From Arcticibacterium sp964021845 (GTDB lineage: Bacteria > Bacteroidota > Bacteroidia > Cytophagales > Spirosomataceae), in contig NZ_CAXHZC010000010.1 of NCBI RefSeq assembly GCF_964021845.1, positions 1 to 64,000 of the forward strand: DNA of 64,000 bases, read 5' to 3'. A program made the translations under genes and the position numbers. Positions within the stretch are counted from its first letter, which is position 1. Each line of letters opens with the position of its first letter. A model generated the notes under the pieces. That model saw only the letters and a program-made list of their open reading frames with translations, did not search any database and was not told the DNA's origin. Shown here one piece after another: positions 48,476 through 57,262 of this stretch.

Positions 48476-51400
48476 CTAAAATGAAATTTCAAGACCAAAA
48501 GAGTAAGACTTCATTACTGGATATGGATTTCTAGAATCTATTCCTACACCAGTCTCAGGATCCCACCCATCCCATTGGGTCAGTGTTAATAGATTTTTAC
48601 CACTAGCATAAAGCTTTAAGTTCTGGACTTTTAACTTCTCGGTTAATTTATCGCTGAAATTATAGGCGAGTGAAATATCCTGAAGTCTGACAAAGTTTCG
48701 TTGATAATAAGCCCTTCCTCCTACTGGTGAACCAACCCAAGGGGTAGGATATTCAGCGTCTGGATTTCTTGGTGACCAATAATCATAAAAATCAAACCAA
48801 TTTGAATTCGTAGCATTCCCTCGGCTACCTCCTCCTGAAAAATAATTTGACTTCATGTAGCCATTCTTACCACCCTGAATAGAGTTTAAGAAAAATCGTA
48901 AGGTAAATTGGTCATAACCAATCGTGTTTTGAATACCAAATGAATAAGCTGGCTCCGCATTACCTAAAATAACTCTATCGTCAGCAGGCGAAAATTTACC
49001 ATCATTATTTTGGTCAATCACTTTATAACTTCCTGGTTCAAAACCCGCCGGAAGTTCCTCTCCTACTTGGTGGATCCCATCCACTTGATAATCGTAAATG
49101 GTTCCTATTGGTTGGCCAATAAATAAACCACTGGCTATCAGGTCATCTTCTTTTCCATCATTATCTAAATCCTGACCTAGTAGACTCACCACTTTATTTC
49201 GATTTCTCGAAAAGTTAAGAGTCATATCCCAACTTAACTTTTTACCTTCTAACACTCGACCATGAACCATAAATTCGAATCCAGTATTATTCAGCTGACC
49301 AACATTACTTAACACCTGAGAAAACCCGGAGGTTTGAGGCAGAATCTTTGACCACAACAAATCGTAAGTATTGGAATTATAGTATTCAATATTTCCGTCC
49401 ACTCTATTATTAAGAATAGCAAAGTCTGCTCCTATATTAACGCCTTTTGTTCTTTCCCATTTTAAATCAGAGTTTGCCAAGGTGCTTACAGTTCTACCTA
49501 TAAGTGTAGTTCCACCATCTCCAAAAACGTATTTTGACGCTTCTCCTGCTTCCACTACTGCTAATGAACTATAACGTGCTACTTTATTACCATTTTCACC
49601 ATAGCTACCACGTATTTTCAAGAAGTTGACTGCTGGAATATTGAAAAAAGATTCCTCTGAAAGCACCCAACCCATTCCTAAAGAAGGGAAAATGGCTGTT
49701 TTGTTATTCTGCGAAAATCCACTAAACCCATCTCTTCTAACCGTTGCTTTCAACAAGTACTTTCCATCATAGTTATATGCTGCACTGGCTAATTGATACA
49801 GCAAAGCCTCATCCCAAGCACTTGATTCTATGTTCCGAATTTCTGCTAAGGCTAAATTATTATATGATAGATCCAAGTCTGAAAAACCACTACCACTAGC
49901 AGCTGTACGCTCATACCTAGCCGTATTATAACCATAAACCGCAGTTGCATTGACGTTATGCTTCCCAAAAGTCTTAACATAACTTAATATATTATCTAAA
50001 GTTTGCTCATATTGAAAAGAGTTGTTTTTATATGCCAGACCTGTAAAACCTGAACCGTATATACTTGAGCCAAAATCTTTGAAGAATTTAACATTATTTC
50101 CAAAGTTAACTCTATAACTAAGCCCAGGAACAGCCGACAATTTTGCAATAGCATAAAAATTACCCACTATCCTGCTTTGCGTTTCAAAATTATCATTTGT
50201 CGCATCAAGGAAGGCGTTTACGTTATTATCGCCGACTGGATTAGTAATAAACACTCCATTCTCATCTCTAGGCAAAACAAGTGGTGAAGTAATTGATATA
50301 CTTGCAACTCTAGGTGCATCGCCAGAAAAATCTGTAAAAGTGGCCGATGTATTAGCCCCCACCGTCAACCATTTAGTCACCTCAGTATCCAAATTTAAAC
50401 GAGTCGTAATTCTTTGATAATCATCATTTTTAACAAAACCCTTTTCTCCAGTGTAACCTGCAGAGAGAAAATATGTAGTTTTATCAGAACCACCCGAAAC
50501 ACCGACATTGTGATTAGTAATTAGGGCAGGCTGCGTTAAGTTACCAAACCAATCATAATCATTACCTGCAGCTATACCAGCTAGTAAAGGAGGATTCATG
50601 TCCGAATTAATAAAGTCCCAATCCGGATTAGGCTCTAAATACCCAGACTCTTTTGTATAAGAATTATAATAATTTATATCTCTTACTTTTTGCAAATATG
50701 CCTCCCTATCTAAAAGAGAAGAATTAATTGTAGGTGAAGATGTTGCATAACTTCCAGAATAAGTAATAGATGGCTTCTGATTAGTTTTCCCTGTTTTTGT
50801 TGTCACCAATATAACACCATTAGCTGCCTGTGACCCATATATGGCTTTACTACTTGGATCTTTTAATACATCCACACTTGATACATCACTTGGATTAATG
50901 TCTGAAAAACGACCATTAAATATCAACCCGTCCACTATTATTAATGGCGAGGTATTCCCATTCAGAGTACTTGTTCCTCTTATATTAATAGACGCTTCTT
51001 GTCCGGCCTGATTGGTTTGCCCAATGGTCAAACCAGGTAATGCCCCCTTCAGTGACTGCAAAATACTAACGTTTGGAGATTCTTGAAAAGCCTCTAAGTC
51101 AGCCGAGGCTATCGAACCTGTCAAATCTTTCTTTTTCTGCGTTCCGTACCCTACCACAATCACTTCTCCTAAACTTGTAAAATCAGCAACTAAAGTCACA
51201 TCAATAATACTTTGAGAAGCAACTAAAACTTCTTCACTAGTATATCCAATATAACTAAAAATCAAAGTTTGCCCCCTAGGCACGCTTTCAAGTTCATACA
51301 CCCCTAGTGCATCAGTTGTAGTACCAGTTACTGTACCCTTTACAAGTACACTAACCCCTGGCAAAGCATCTCCATCTTCACCCACGACTTTACCTGTAAT

Positions 51401-51484
51401 CTGCTGAGCCCATGCCCTAGTCGACCCAAAGGAAACACAGATCAGAAGCAACAAAAAACCTCTAAAAATAAACCTTTCTTTCAT
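48476..51484 (-). CDS. SusC/RagA TonB-dependent transporter of the polysaccharide locus
   Basis: A 1,002-residue outer-membrane transporter. A signal peptide is followed directly by a carboxypeptidase-regulatory-like domain (about 28-105), the plug with VVGYGTQKKKDLTGS and SKAIYGSQAANGVI, and a barrel ending in YSFGLEISF. There is no STN domain, so it does not signal through a FecR/sigma pair, in contrast to the other SusC. Control is more likely by the divergent IclR regulator. It is the first gene of a long minus-strand operon. Confidence 0.93.
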   Translation of the reverse strand: MKERFIFRGFLLLLICVSFGSTRAWAQQITGKVVGEDGDALPGVSVLVKGTVTGTTTDALGVYELESVPRGQTLIFSYIGYTSEEVLVASQSIIDVTLVADFTSLGEVIVVGYGTQKKKDLTGSIASADLEAFQESPNVSILQSLKGALPGLTIGQTNQAGQEASINIRGTSTLNGNTSPLIIVDGLIFNGRFSDINPSDVSSVDVLKDPSSKAIYGSQAANGVILVTTKTGKTNQKPSITYSGSYATSSPTINSSLLDREAYLQKVRDINYYNSYTKESGYLEPNPDWDFINSDMNPPLLAGIAAGNDYDWFGNLTQPALITNHNVGVSGGSDKTTYFLSAGYTGEKGFVKNDDYQRITTRLNLDTEVTKWLTVGANTSATFTDFSGDAPRVASISITSPLVLPRDENGVFITNPVGDNNVNAFLDATNDNFETQSRIVGNFYAIAKLSAVPGLSYRVNFGNNVKFFKDFGSSIYGSGFTGLAYKNNSFQYEQTLDNILSYVKTFGKHNVNATAVYGYNTARYERTAASGSGFSDLDLSYNNLALAEIRNIESSAWDEALLYQLASAAYNYDGKYLLKATVRRDGFSGFSQNNKTAIFPSLGMGWVLSEESFFNIPAVNFLKIRGSYGENGNKVARYSSLAVVEAGEASKYVFGDGGTTLIGRTVSTLANSDLKWERTKGVNIGADFAILNNRVDGNIEYYNSNTYDLLWSKILPQTSGFSQVLSNVGQLNNTGFEFMVHGRVLEGKKLSWDMTLNFSRNRNKVVSLLGQDLDNDGKEDDLIASGLFIGQPIGTIYDYQVDGIHQVGEELPAGFEPGSYKVIDQNNDGKFSPADDRVILGNAEPAYSFGIQNTIGYDQFTLRFFLNSIQGGKNGYMKSNYFSGGGSRGNATNSNWFDFYDYWSPRNPDAEYPTPWVGSPVGGRAYYQRNFVRLQDISLAYNFSDKLTEKLKVQNLKLYASGKNLLTLTQWDGWDPETGVGIDSRNPYPVMKSYSFGLEISF

Positions 51485-51776
51485 AGTTTGATAATTTAAA
51501 CAATTTACTTAGCTCTCTTTATACTCTCACATTGCAAGTATATATCATATCAAAATAACCTCCTACTGTTTAGGATATATTTTCTTATTTGTTGTAATAA
51601 ATATAGATTCATAACATAAAATACAGTTAAGAATATTACATAATTAACTAATAATAAATTATCTATACACAAACCTTAAATAATAAGCAAGTTGAAAAAA
51701 AATACCAAAAATATTTGTTTTACAAAAAGTACTCTTAATTTTACAATCACATTATTGTAGTATATAAAATATCTTT
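51485..51776. promoter_or_regulatory. Divergent promoter region susC / iclR
   Basis: 292 nt of very AT-rich DNA between the divergent SusC and IclR genes. It must hold both promoters and probably the IclR operator. I see no long perfect palindrome, only short imperfect repeats, so no operator is marked. Confidence 0.5.
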
Positions 51777-52529
51777 ATGGTACAGGTTATAATTAAAGCG
51801 TTCGACATCCTTGAATTAGTATCAAAGAGAAACGGACAAGCAGTCTCTCTCACAGAGGTATCAACCGAGCTTGGTCTTAATCAATCGACAACAGCCAACA
51901 TCATGAACACCTTGGTTTACAAAAACTACCTCGAACACCTTGGAAAAAAAAGAGGATACAAGCTTGGAGCTATGGCTTTCCAATTAACTAATAGCGTCGC
52001 ATATGAAAAAGACTTAGTTCAAGCCGCCAAAGGAGTCATGGAAGACCTCACCTTAAGCTTAAATGAATCTTGTGTCTTAGGAGTAATGAAAAACTATAAA
52101 CGCCTTATTCTACACTCTGTTAACTCAACCCAAGACATTCAAGTACAAATTCGTTCAGAAAAAAACGTTTACGAAACCGCTAGTGGCCGCCTATTACTCT
52201 CTAGCCTATCTATGAAAGAACTAGATCGCTTTCTTGGATACCATGGCTTACCAAAAGAACATCTCTGGCCAGAAGCCACCAACAAAGAAGAGCTTTACGA
52301 ACAACTAAAAATAATCAAAGAGAAAGGTATAGCCGAAACTAAATTTAGCCACAACCACTTAATGGGTTTTGCTGTCCCAATAATTCTAAACAATCAGGTA
52401 ATTGCGGGTATAAGTGTTTTCTTACCAGAATACAGATGCACTCCCGAAAAACAAGAAATGGTTATACACCACCTAAACAACGCGGCACTTCTTATAAGTA
52501 AAAAACTGAGCATATATCAGCCCGGCTGA
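51777..52529 (+). CDS. IclR-family transcriptional regulator
   Basis: A 250-residue regulator. A winged helix-turn-helix at residues 1-65 (IKAFDILELVSKRNGQAVSLTEV, LNQSTTANIMNTLVYKNYL) is followed by an effector-binding GAF-like domain (LAESCVL-like LNESCVLGV, YETASGRLLLSSLS, GIAETKFSHNHLMGFAVPI). IclR relatives such as KdgR respond to KDG-type sugar acids. Its position, divergent from SusC, makes it the probable regulator of the polysaccharide locus. A 23-bp palindrome overlaps its stop codon. Confidence 0.88.
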   Translation: MVQVIIKAFDILELVSKRNGQAVSLTEVSTELGLNQSTTANIMNTLVYKNYLEHLGKKRGYKLGAMAFQLTNSVAYEKDLVQAAKGVMEDLTLSLNESCVLGVMKNYKRLILHSVNSTQDIQVQIRSEKNVYETASGRLLLSSLSMKELDRFLGYHGLPKEHLWPEATNKEELYEQLKIIKEKGIAETKFSHNHLMGFAVPIILNNQVIAGISVFLPEYRCTPEKQEMVIHHLNNAALLISKKLSIYQPG

Positions 52530-52534
52530 TATAT
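52512..52534. repeat. 23-bp perfect palindrome over the iclR stop codon
   Basis: ATATATCAGCC-C-GGCTGATATAT, 11-base arms around one base, including the TGA stop. In RNA it would make a tight stem with almost no loop, and no T-run follows, so it is not a standard terminator. As DNA it would suit a dimeric protein. It marks the right edge of the polysaccharide locus. Confidence 0.7.
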
Positions 52535-52549
52535 CCCTAACTAGATGAT

Positions 52550-52918
52550 CTACAAACGCCACTCTCTCAAAACCCCAATCAGCTCTTCACTCAATTTGGG
52601 GAAATGATACAAGCCTTTCTCATCCCAAGAGGAAGTTCCGCTAAGTTTCCCTTTGCCTAAAAACTCCTCGAGTAAGTTGTCATGGTTATAAACATACCAA
52701 TGATTTTCGTAAGGAAAACAAATGTACAAATCCTTACCCAGATACTTCTTAACAAAAGTCAGTCTACCATTTAACTGTACCTTGAGAGAGAGCTCCCCAT
52801 CCATGTGTTGTGCAATGAAATCAGCCATTGTCGAATCGTCATTTAGCTTAATTGTAGCAAATCCATAATCAGCAAAAAAAGCTGAGACTTTCTGAAAGTT
52901 AGTAGTTGGAGAAAATGT
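52550..52918 (-). pseudogene. 5'-truncated copy of the small repeated gene
   Basis: The frame is open from a stop at 52919-52921 to 52550 but has no ATG, GTG or TTG before the ATG at 52828, well inside the conserved part. The translated sequence NFQKVSAFFADYGFATIKLNDD is followed by ADFIAQHMDGE, GKDLYICFPYENHWYVY and SWDEKGLYHFPKL. It is the same protein as the one at the right end of the window. The last 15 residues diverge between copies. I do not recognise the family. The start was probably lost when the retron island formed. Confidence 0.65.
52593..52901. repeat. 309-bp direct repeat, left copy
   Basis: Aligns without gaps to 63688-63996; my hand count gives about 28 mismatches in 309 positions, clustered in the second half. 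Both copies have the same orientation, so recombination between them would excise about 11 kb carrying the whole defence island. Confidence 0.8.
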
Positions 52919-52971
52919 TTACTGAAAAACCATAAAACTATCTAGCTTTTCTATCAACACCAGAGAACAGG

Positions 52972-53154
52972 CATCATCACATCATTGACAACTTACACAG
53001 CCAGACACATTTTCGCCACTACGCTAAAGCGTCTCGGCCAATCAACATATGTAATATCAAACATGGTGGGACACACAAAACGGAGTCAATTACTCAAGTA
53101 TACTTGGATAGCTTCGAGAATGAAGTGTTGTATGAGGCTAGTTTGAAGTTGTGA
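52972..53154 (+). pseudogene. 3' remnant of the tyrosine recombinase
   Basis: Only the last 180 or so bases of the recombinase are left, encoding TYTARHIFATTLKRLGQS and VISNMVGH, then a two-base insertion that shifts the frame, then QVYLDSFENEVLYEASLKL and a stop. No start exists. It is closer in sequence to the intact gene at 9.0-10.25 kb than the 25.4-kb remnant. It lies just inside the left repeat of the defence island. The rest of the 52919-53217 stretch has nothing I recognise. Confidence 0.85.
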
Positions 53155-53217
53155 AACGACTAACATTTAAAGATAAAAACACATAACCCCCAAACTAGTA
53201 TATTTTGGAATAGTGCT

Positions 53218-54771
53218 CTAAACAAGCTTACAACCCCACTTTTTTTTGCCTGAGTTGTAGGTTTTCATCGCTCTTCCCGTAAACGGTAAGCCCTCTTTTA
53301 GGTTATACTTTGAAACTAATGTAGGATGAATGAATACATCATCAATAAAACCAAAAGCTTTACCTGACGGAATGTTTACAATTCCCGATACCTCTTTCAT
53401 GAATTTCTCTCGAAAAGCTGCATCATCTTCTTTGACCGCGGTAAAGATGCGATACATAGCTTCATTGGAACCTCCTTGAAATCGAACTTTTAATATATCA
53501 CCAACTTCAACATCATTTAAAAAACGGTCATATTTAAAAAAGCCAAACTTCTCTTCTGAGGCTATGAAGTTGAGTATCTTTTTATGAGTGTTCACAAATT
53601 CAACGATTATCAGCTCCTCTAGGGTGTCACTAAATAAAAGGGACTCAGCCATTGACAAATGAGCTTTATAAAATCTAAAGTTATTCTTTGCGGATATGGC
53701 ATTCTCATACCATTCTGTAGCTTGCCAATTACTTACCTCTTCAGGTATTTTAAAGCCATGTTCTCTTCTAGAATTGACCAATAAATCTATTTCAGTTCGT
53801 GCTTCGCGGTATAGCTTTTTTGACACTAAAATCCTTGTCATTTTTTGCCTTAGCTTTACTAGCATTTCTTCTGGTGCTTTACATGACAATGCTTTACAAT
53901 AGCACGCAAACACTTTTTCTGGCTCATTTGAAAATACTTCGGCAAGAATCTCCCATACCCAAAAGTCATTGCGTTTTTTCTTGGCAAAAGGTAACAAAGA
54001 CTCTAGAATTTTGTCATTTTCACCTAATGCTAATAATAATTTAGCATTGAAATAGGCGGGATACTGATAATCAGGATAGTCTGTTATCACTTTCGACAAT
54101 GTGGGCAAAAAAGCTTCAGCACTAGCGTTATCAAAAACTAACTCACCCGTAATTGCTCTTTTAGGCAACAAATGTTTCGCGTAAGCAATATAACCTTGCT
54201 CTACTACTGCCATAACCTCTTTACCGTTTGGCATTTTTTCCTTTTGAAAATCCTCTTGCCTAAAATTTTCAAAACCCCACCAATTAACAAATTGAATATA
54301 GCTTTCCGTTTCCTTTAGTAATTTATGCAATGCCTTAAATAAAAAACTATAGGCTTCTGAACCCTTTGCTAATGAAAATGGTCGAATAGCTTCGAATAAC
54401 TGTATCCCTTTTTTATGCTCAATAGAATCGCTTTTTGCTAAGCTAAACCCCATTTTCCCAACCTGCCAAGTTAATTGTTCGAAAAATAAATCTTCGGTAT
54501 CAGGTAAAGCTAATTCCTGAATTTCCTTAAGCGTTTTAATGAAGTTAGCAAACTTCCCCACTAAGTATGACTGTTTCAAATATTCGAAAAGAACCCAAGA
54601 GAGACTCCTTTTAGGCCACAGTAAATCCGCCTCAATATTTATTTCATCACCCGTCAATTCTTCTGTCATTATACAGGGAGACAGTGCTTCATCAAGCTCT
54701 GATTTGGCCATAATATAAGCCTCTTTTAACTTTCCAGACTTTCTAAGTTCAGTAACCTCCTTAAATGACAT
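53218..54771 (-). CDS. TPR protein with S1/cold-shock-like C-terminal domains
   Basis: A 517-residue soluble protein. The N-terminus (MSFKEVTELRKSGKLKEAYIMA) and the following helical repeats (to about 390) are TPR-like, with LLWPKRSLSWVLFEYLKQSY as in proteins annotated with the TOTE conflict-system S1/CSD domains. The C-terminus has two OB-like beta stretches: EKFGFFKYDRFLNDVEVGDILKVRF in part (about 410-445) and GKAFGFIDDVFIHPTLVSKYN with GRAMKTYNSGKKKWG (about 465-517), suited to nucleic acid binding. It is three nt after the helicase gene. The TOTE link is from memory; the domain types are inferred. Confidence 0.65.
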   Translation of the reverse strand: MSFKEVTELRKSGKLKEAYIMAKSELDEALSPCIMTEELTGDEINIEADLLWPKRSLSWVLFEYLKQSYLVGKFANFIKTLKEIQELALPDTEDLFFEQLTWQVGKMGFSLAKSDSIEHKKGIQLFEAIRPFSLAKGSEAYSFLFKALHKLLKETESYIQFVNWWGFENFRQEDFQKEKMPNGKEVMAVVEQGYIAYAKHLLPKRAITGELVFDNASAEAFLPTLSKVITDYPDYQYPAYFNAKLLLALGENDKILESLLPFAKKKRNDFWVWEILAEVFSNEPEKVFACYCKALSCKAPEEMLVKLRQKMTRILVSKKLYREARTEIDLLVNSRREHGFKIPEEVSNWQATEWYENAISAKNNFRFYKAHLSMAESLLFSDTLEELIIVEFVNTHKKILNFIASEEKFGFFKYDRFLNDVEVGDILKVRFQGGSNEAMYRIFTAVKEDDAAFREKFMKEVSGIVNIPSGKAFGFIDDVFIHPTLVSKYNLKEGLPFTGRAMKTYNSGKKKWGCKLV

Positions 54772-54774
54772 AGC

Positions 54775-56883
54775 TTAAAATTTAGAAATTAACTCGTTTA
54801 ATTCAGGAAAACTTGAAGTATTGAGAACCTTAACCACAGCTTTAGTGAATTGCATATTTTTATTAAAATAAAACTGCATATAACCAAACTGTTCTTTTGA
54901 TTTAAAGTTATACTTAATAAAATACTGCGGTATAAATTCCACTATATTAGTTATTTCAATATCAACACCTTGCATAGCCAAACAAACATTTTTATAAAGC
55001 TTATCGGCACTCTCACTCGTTGGAGTATAGTTTACTTCAAAATCTGATTGCAAACTCTTATTAAAAATACTTAGCAAGTGGTCTATATCTTCTTTGTCAC
55101 TGTTTACTACCGTAAATGGATTAAAGATTCCGTTTTTCCCATGTGTTCCTTGTACTCTGAACTCAACACCCTGGTACAATAGATAATAAATTTCCAACCA
55201 TTCTTGCGAAACAACTTTAACAAGTTCAAAAGGGGTGTCTTTCAAGTCATTTAATACTTGGTTATACTTCAGCACCTTACATGGATGGCCTCCTTCCGAG
55301 TGAAAAGCAGAAATCAGGTTATTTGGAAATTGAAAAGCATCCTTTGGATATGCATTAATTATACCTGTCTCCTCAAATTTTATCTTCCCAAAAACATCAA
55401 AATTTGGAGCATGAATACTGTAGCATACTTTTTCCGCCCTAGTTATTGCGGTATAAGACCACCTTAAACAATCATCATTCAAGCCAACCCTACTCCTAAA
55501 GTCTACAAAAACAGTATCCCATTCACTTCCTTGAGCTTTGTGGCATGTGATCGCATAACCATACTTCACTTTCAATGCATTAAAATAAGGATCTACTTTA
55601 AGGGCAGCCTTAAACTCCACAGAACCTTCTGAAAAGGATGGCATCCCTTGCTCCTTTCTTAATTTCTGCTTTTCCTTAAAACGCATTACAAAGTTTATAT
55701 ATAAGGCTTTAAGCTCTGTTACACTAAGTGAGCTTGCTCCACTATTTAGAAATGAGTCTATAATTTTACAATTTATAGTCCCTTTATAATGTGGCACCTG
55801 AACTTGAACATCTCTAAAAGCAAGAGAAACGTTTTTTCGAGTTTGTTGCTGACCATCATTTACCCAAACAGGGGCAGATAGTGTTTCTAATTTGTTAGAA
55901 ACTCCAACAACTTCCATCATATCTCCATTGAATAAATCTATTTCATAAGTATGGTAGTTGTTATTGTTCAATATTAAAATATCACCTTTTGTTATTTCCT
56001 CTTGATTAGGGAAAACCTTTTCTCTAATGGCCAAATTGTTTGAAAAAGCTTGATTATTTGAGTACGATAGAATAACACTATCTCCTATCTTAGGTTTTGG
56101 AAACAAACTCACATACTTTGAAGGTCCCATTTCATCAGCCAAATGCAGAAACTCTGAGTCGTCAAAATCAAAACTTAGTGTATTCCTTTGACTCTCCTCT
56201 AACACTTCCCTAATCTTGATGGAGTTGCTAAATATCAAATTCTCTCTTTCTTGCCTAAAAACACCAGTCATTTCAATCTCTTGTGTAGGAAGACCTATCG
56301 CTCTAAAAAAAGAGGCATCTAAGGCTAAAGATTTATTATCGGTAACGGGAGGTAATTGTGCAGGATCTCCTACAAATATTATTTTATTATTCGTGTTGTG
56401 AATATTGGCATAAGTCAACAAATCATCCAATAATTTTCCAGTGCCAAAAGTAAAGAGTTCGTGCTGACTTCGCATATTGGATATCATAGATGCCTCGTCA
56501 ACTATAATAACCCTGTTTGTAATTGCTTTTTCAGCTATTGGGAAATAAAAATGAAATGACTTATTAGCCACATCTTCATTTTCTACCTCTATCGGAATAA
56601 GCTTGTCGAAGTTATAAATGCCTCGATGGATAGTAGTCCCCTTAAGTGTTTTATCTCGCAACACCTTTGCCGCTCTTCCTGTTGGTGCTATTACTTCAAC
56701 TTCTTTTTCATCAGATTCTAAATAATCTATCAGGCACTTCAGAATGGTAGTTTTACCGCTACCAGCATAACCCTTTAAGATAAATATTTTGTCAGAACCA
56801 CCTAAAAATGACTCCAAATTAGTTAAAGCCGTTTCCTGATCCAGACTTAAGTTGAAACCCTTAATGTAGTTGAATATTTTCAT
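54775..56883 (-). CDS. RecD-like superfamily 1 DNA helicase
   Basis: About 702 residues from ATG 56883; the frame is open to 56916 but those codons overlap the promoter region. Helicase motifs in order: Walker A GYAGSGKTT, Ia APTGRAAKVL, II VIIVDEASM, III FVGDPAQLPPV, a UvrD_C_2-type block YAITCHKAQGSEWDTVF and motif VI YTAITRAEK. It is an ATP-driven 5'-3' type helicase of the RecD/AAA_30 group, with a roughly 200-residue C-terminal extension of unknown fold. It makes an operon with the TPR-S1/CSD gene. The operator dyad in front ties it to the retron genes. Confidence 0.88.
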   Translation of the reverse strand: MKIFNYIKGFNLSLDQETALTNLESFLGGSDKIFILKGYAGSGKTTILKCLIDYLESDEKEVEVIAPTGRAAKVLRDKTLKGTTIHRGIYNFDKLIPIEVENEDVANKSFHFYFPIAEKAITNRVIIVDEASMISNMRSQHELFTFGTGKLLDDLLTYANIHNTNNKIIFVGDPAQLPPVTDNKSLALDASFFRAIGLPTQEIEMTGVFRQERENLIFSNSIKIREVLEESQRNTLSFDFDDSEFLHLADEMGPSKYVSLFPKPKIGDSVILSYSNNQAFSNNLAIREKVFPNQEEITKGDILILNNNNYHTYEIDLFNGDMMEVVGVSNKLETLSAPVWVNDGQQQTRKNVSLAFRDVQVQVPHYKGTINCKIIDSFLNSGASSLSVTELKALYINFVMRFKEKQKLRKEQGMPSFSEGSVEFKAALKVDPYFNALKVKYGYAITCHKAQGSEWDTVFVDFRSRVGLNDDCLRWSYTAITRAEKVCYSIHAPNFDVFGKIKFEETGIINAYPKDAFQFPNNLISAFHSEGGHPCKVLKYNQVLNDLKDTPFELVKVVSQEWLEIYYLLYQGVEFRVQGTHGKNGIFNPFTVVNSDKEDIDHLLSIFNKSLQSDFEVNYTPTSESADKLYKNVCLAMQGVDIEITNIVEFIPQYFIKYNFKSKEQFGYMQFYFNKNMQFTKAVVKVLNTSSFPELNELISKF

Positions 56884-56920
56884 GCCTTGTTTTAATCTTG
56901 ATACAAATATCTGCAACAGA

Positions 56921-56939
56921 TGTGCAGTCTTCCTGCACA
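56921..56939. promoter_or_regulatory. WYL-type operator before the helicase operon
   Basis: TGTGCAG-TCTTC-CTGCACA, a perfect dyad with seven-base arms and five-base spacer. On the minus strand it is followed after 14 nt (from the GTGCAG core) by TTTG of a GATATTTG promoter element, so it occupies the -33 region. The retron promoter has the same arrangement, to the base. Binding should block both promoters. Confidence 0.8.
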
Positions 56940-57262
56940 GTAAAACGACGTCATTAGGACTCTAATCCCGAAAAGATCAATGGTAATATGGCAAGCTATT
57001 CTTTTAAAGCCTTTTAGTTCTTACCTTAATTCAGAAACCAAAATGAAAATCTATGGCTCTCTATTTAGCATTACATTTGAATAACGTCACAACATACTTA
57101 GCAACGTATACATTAGAAATCAGTCCAGAACCGTATTCGTTTTTCAACTGCTTTGTCATACCTTAAAAGCTGCAATAGTTATTTTAAAAACTCATGATTT
57201 TCAAATTCGCTTTGTTCCATTTATCTATTTTAGATAAAAGCATATAGATTGAAATCAAATAA
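56940..57262. other. Gap between the two defence operons
   Basis: About 320 nt of AT-rich sequence with no credible gene. The only structured element is TTTATCTA-TTT-TAGATAAA at 57220-57238, 25 nt after the stop of the receiver-HEPN gene. It could be a weak transcription end on the minus strand, though it lacks a T-run. Confidence 0.45.

Noticed and set aside
57220..57238. Strong terminator after the retron operon
   Set aside because: The stem is purely AT apart from one G-C pair per arm and no T-run follows, so it is listed only as a weak element.
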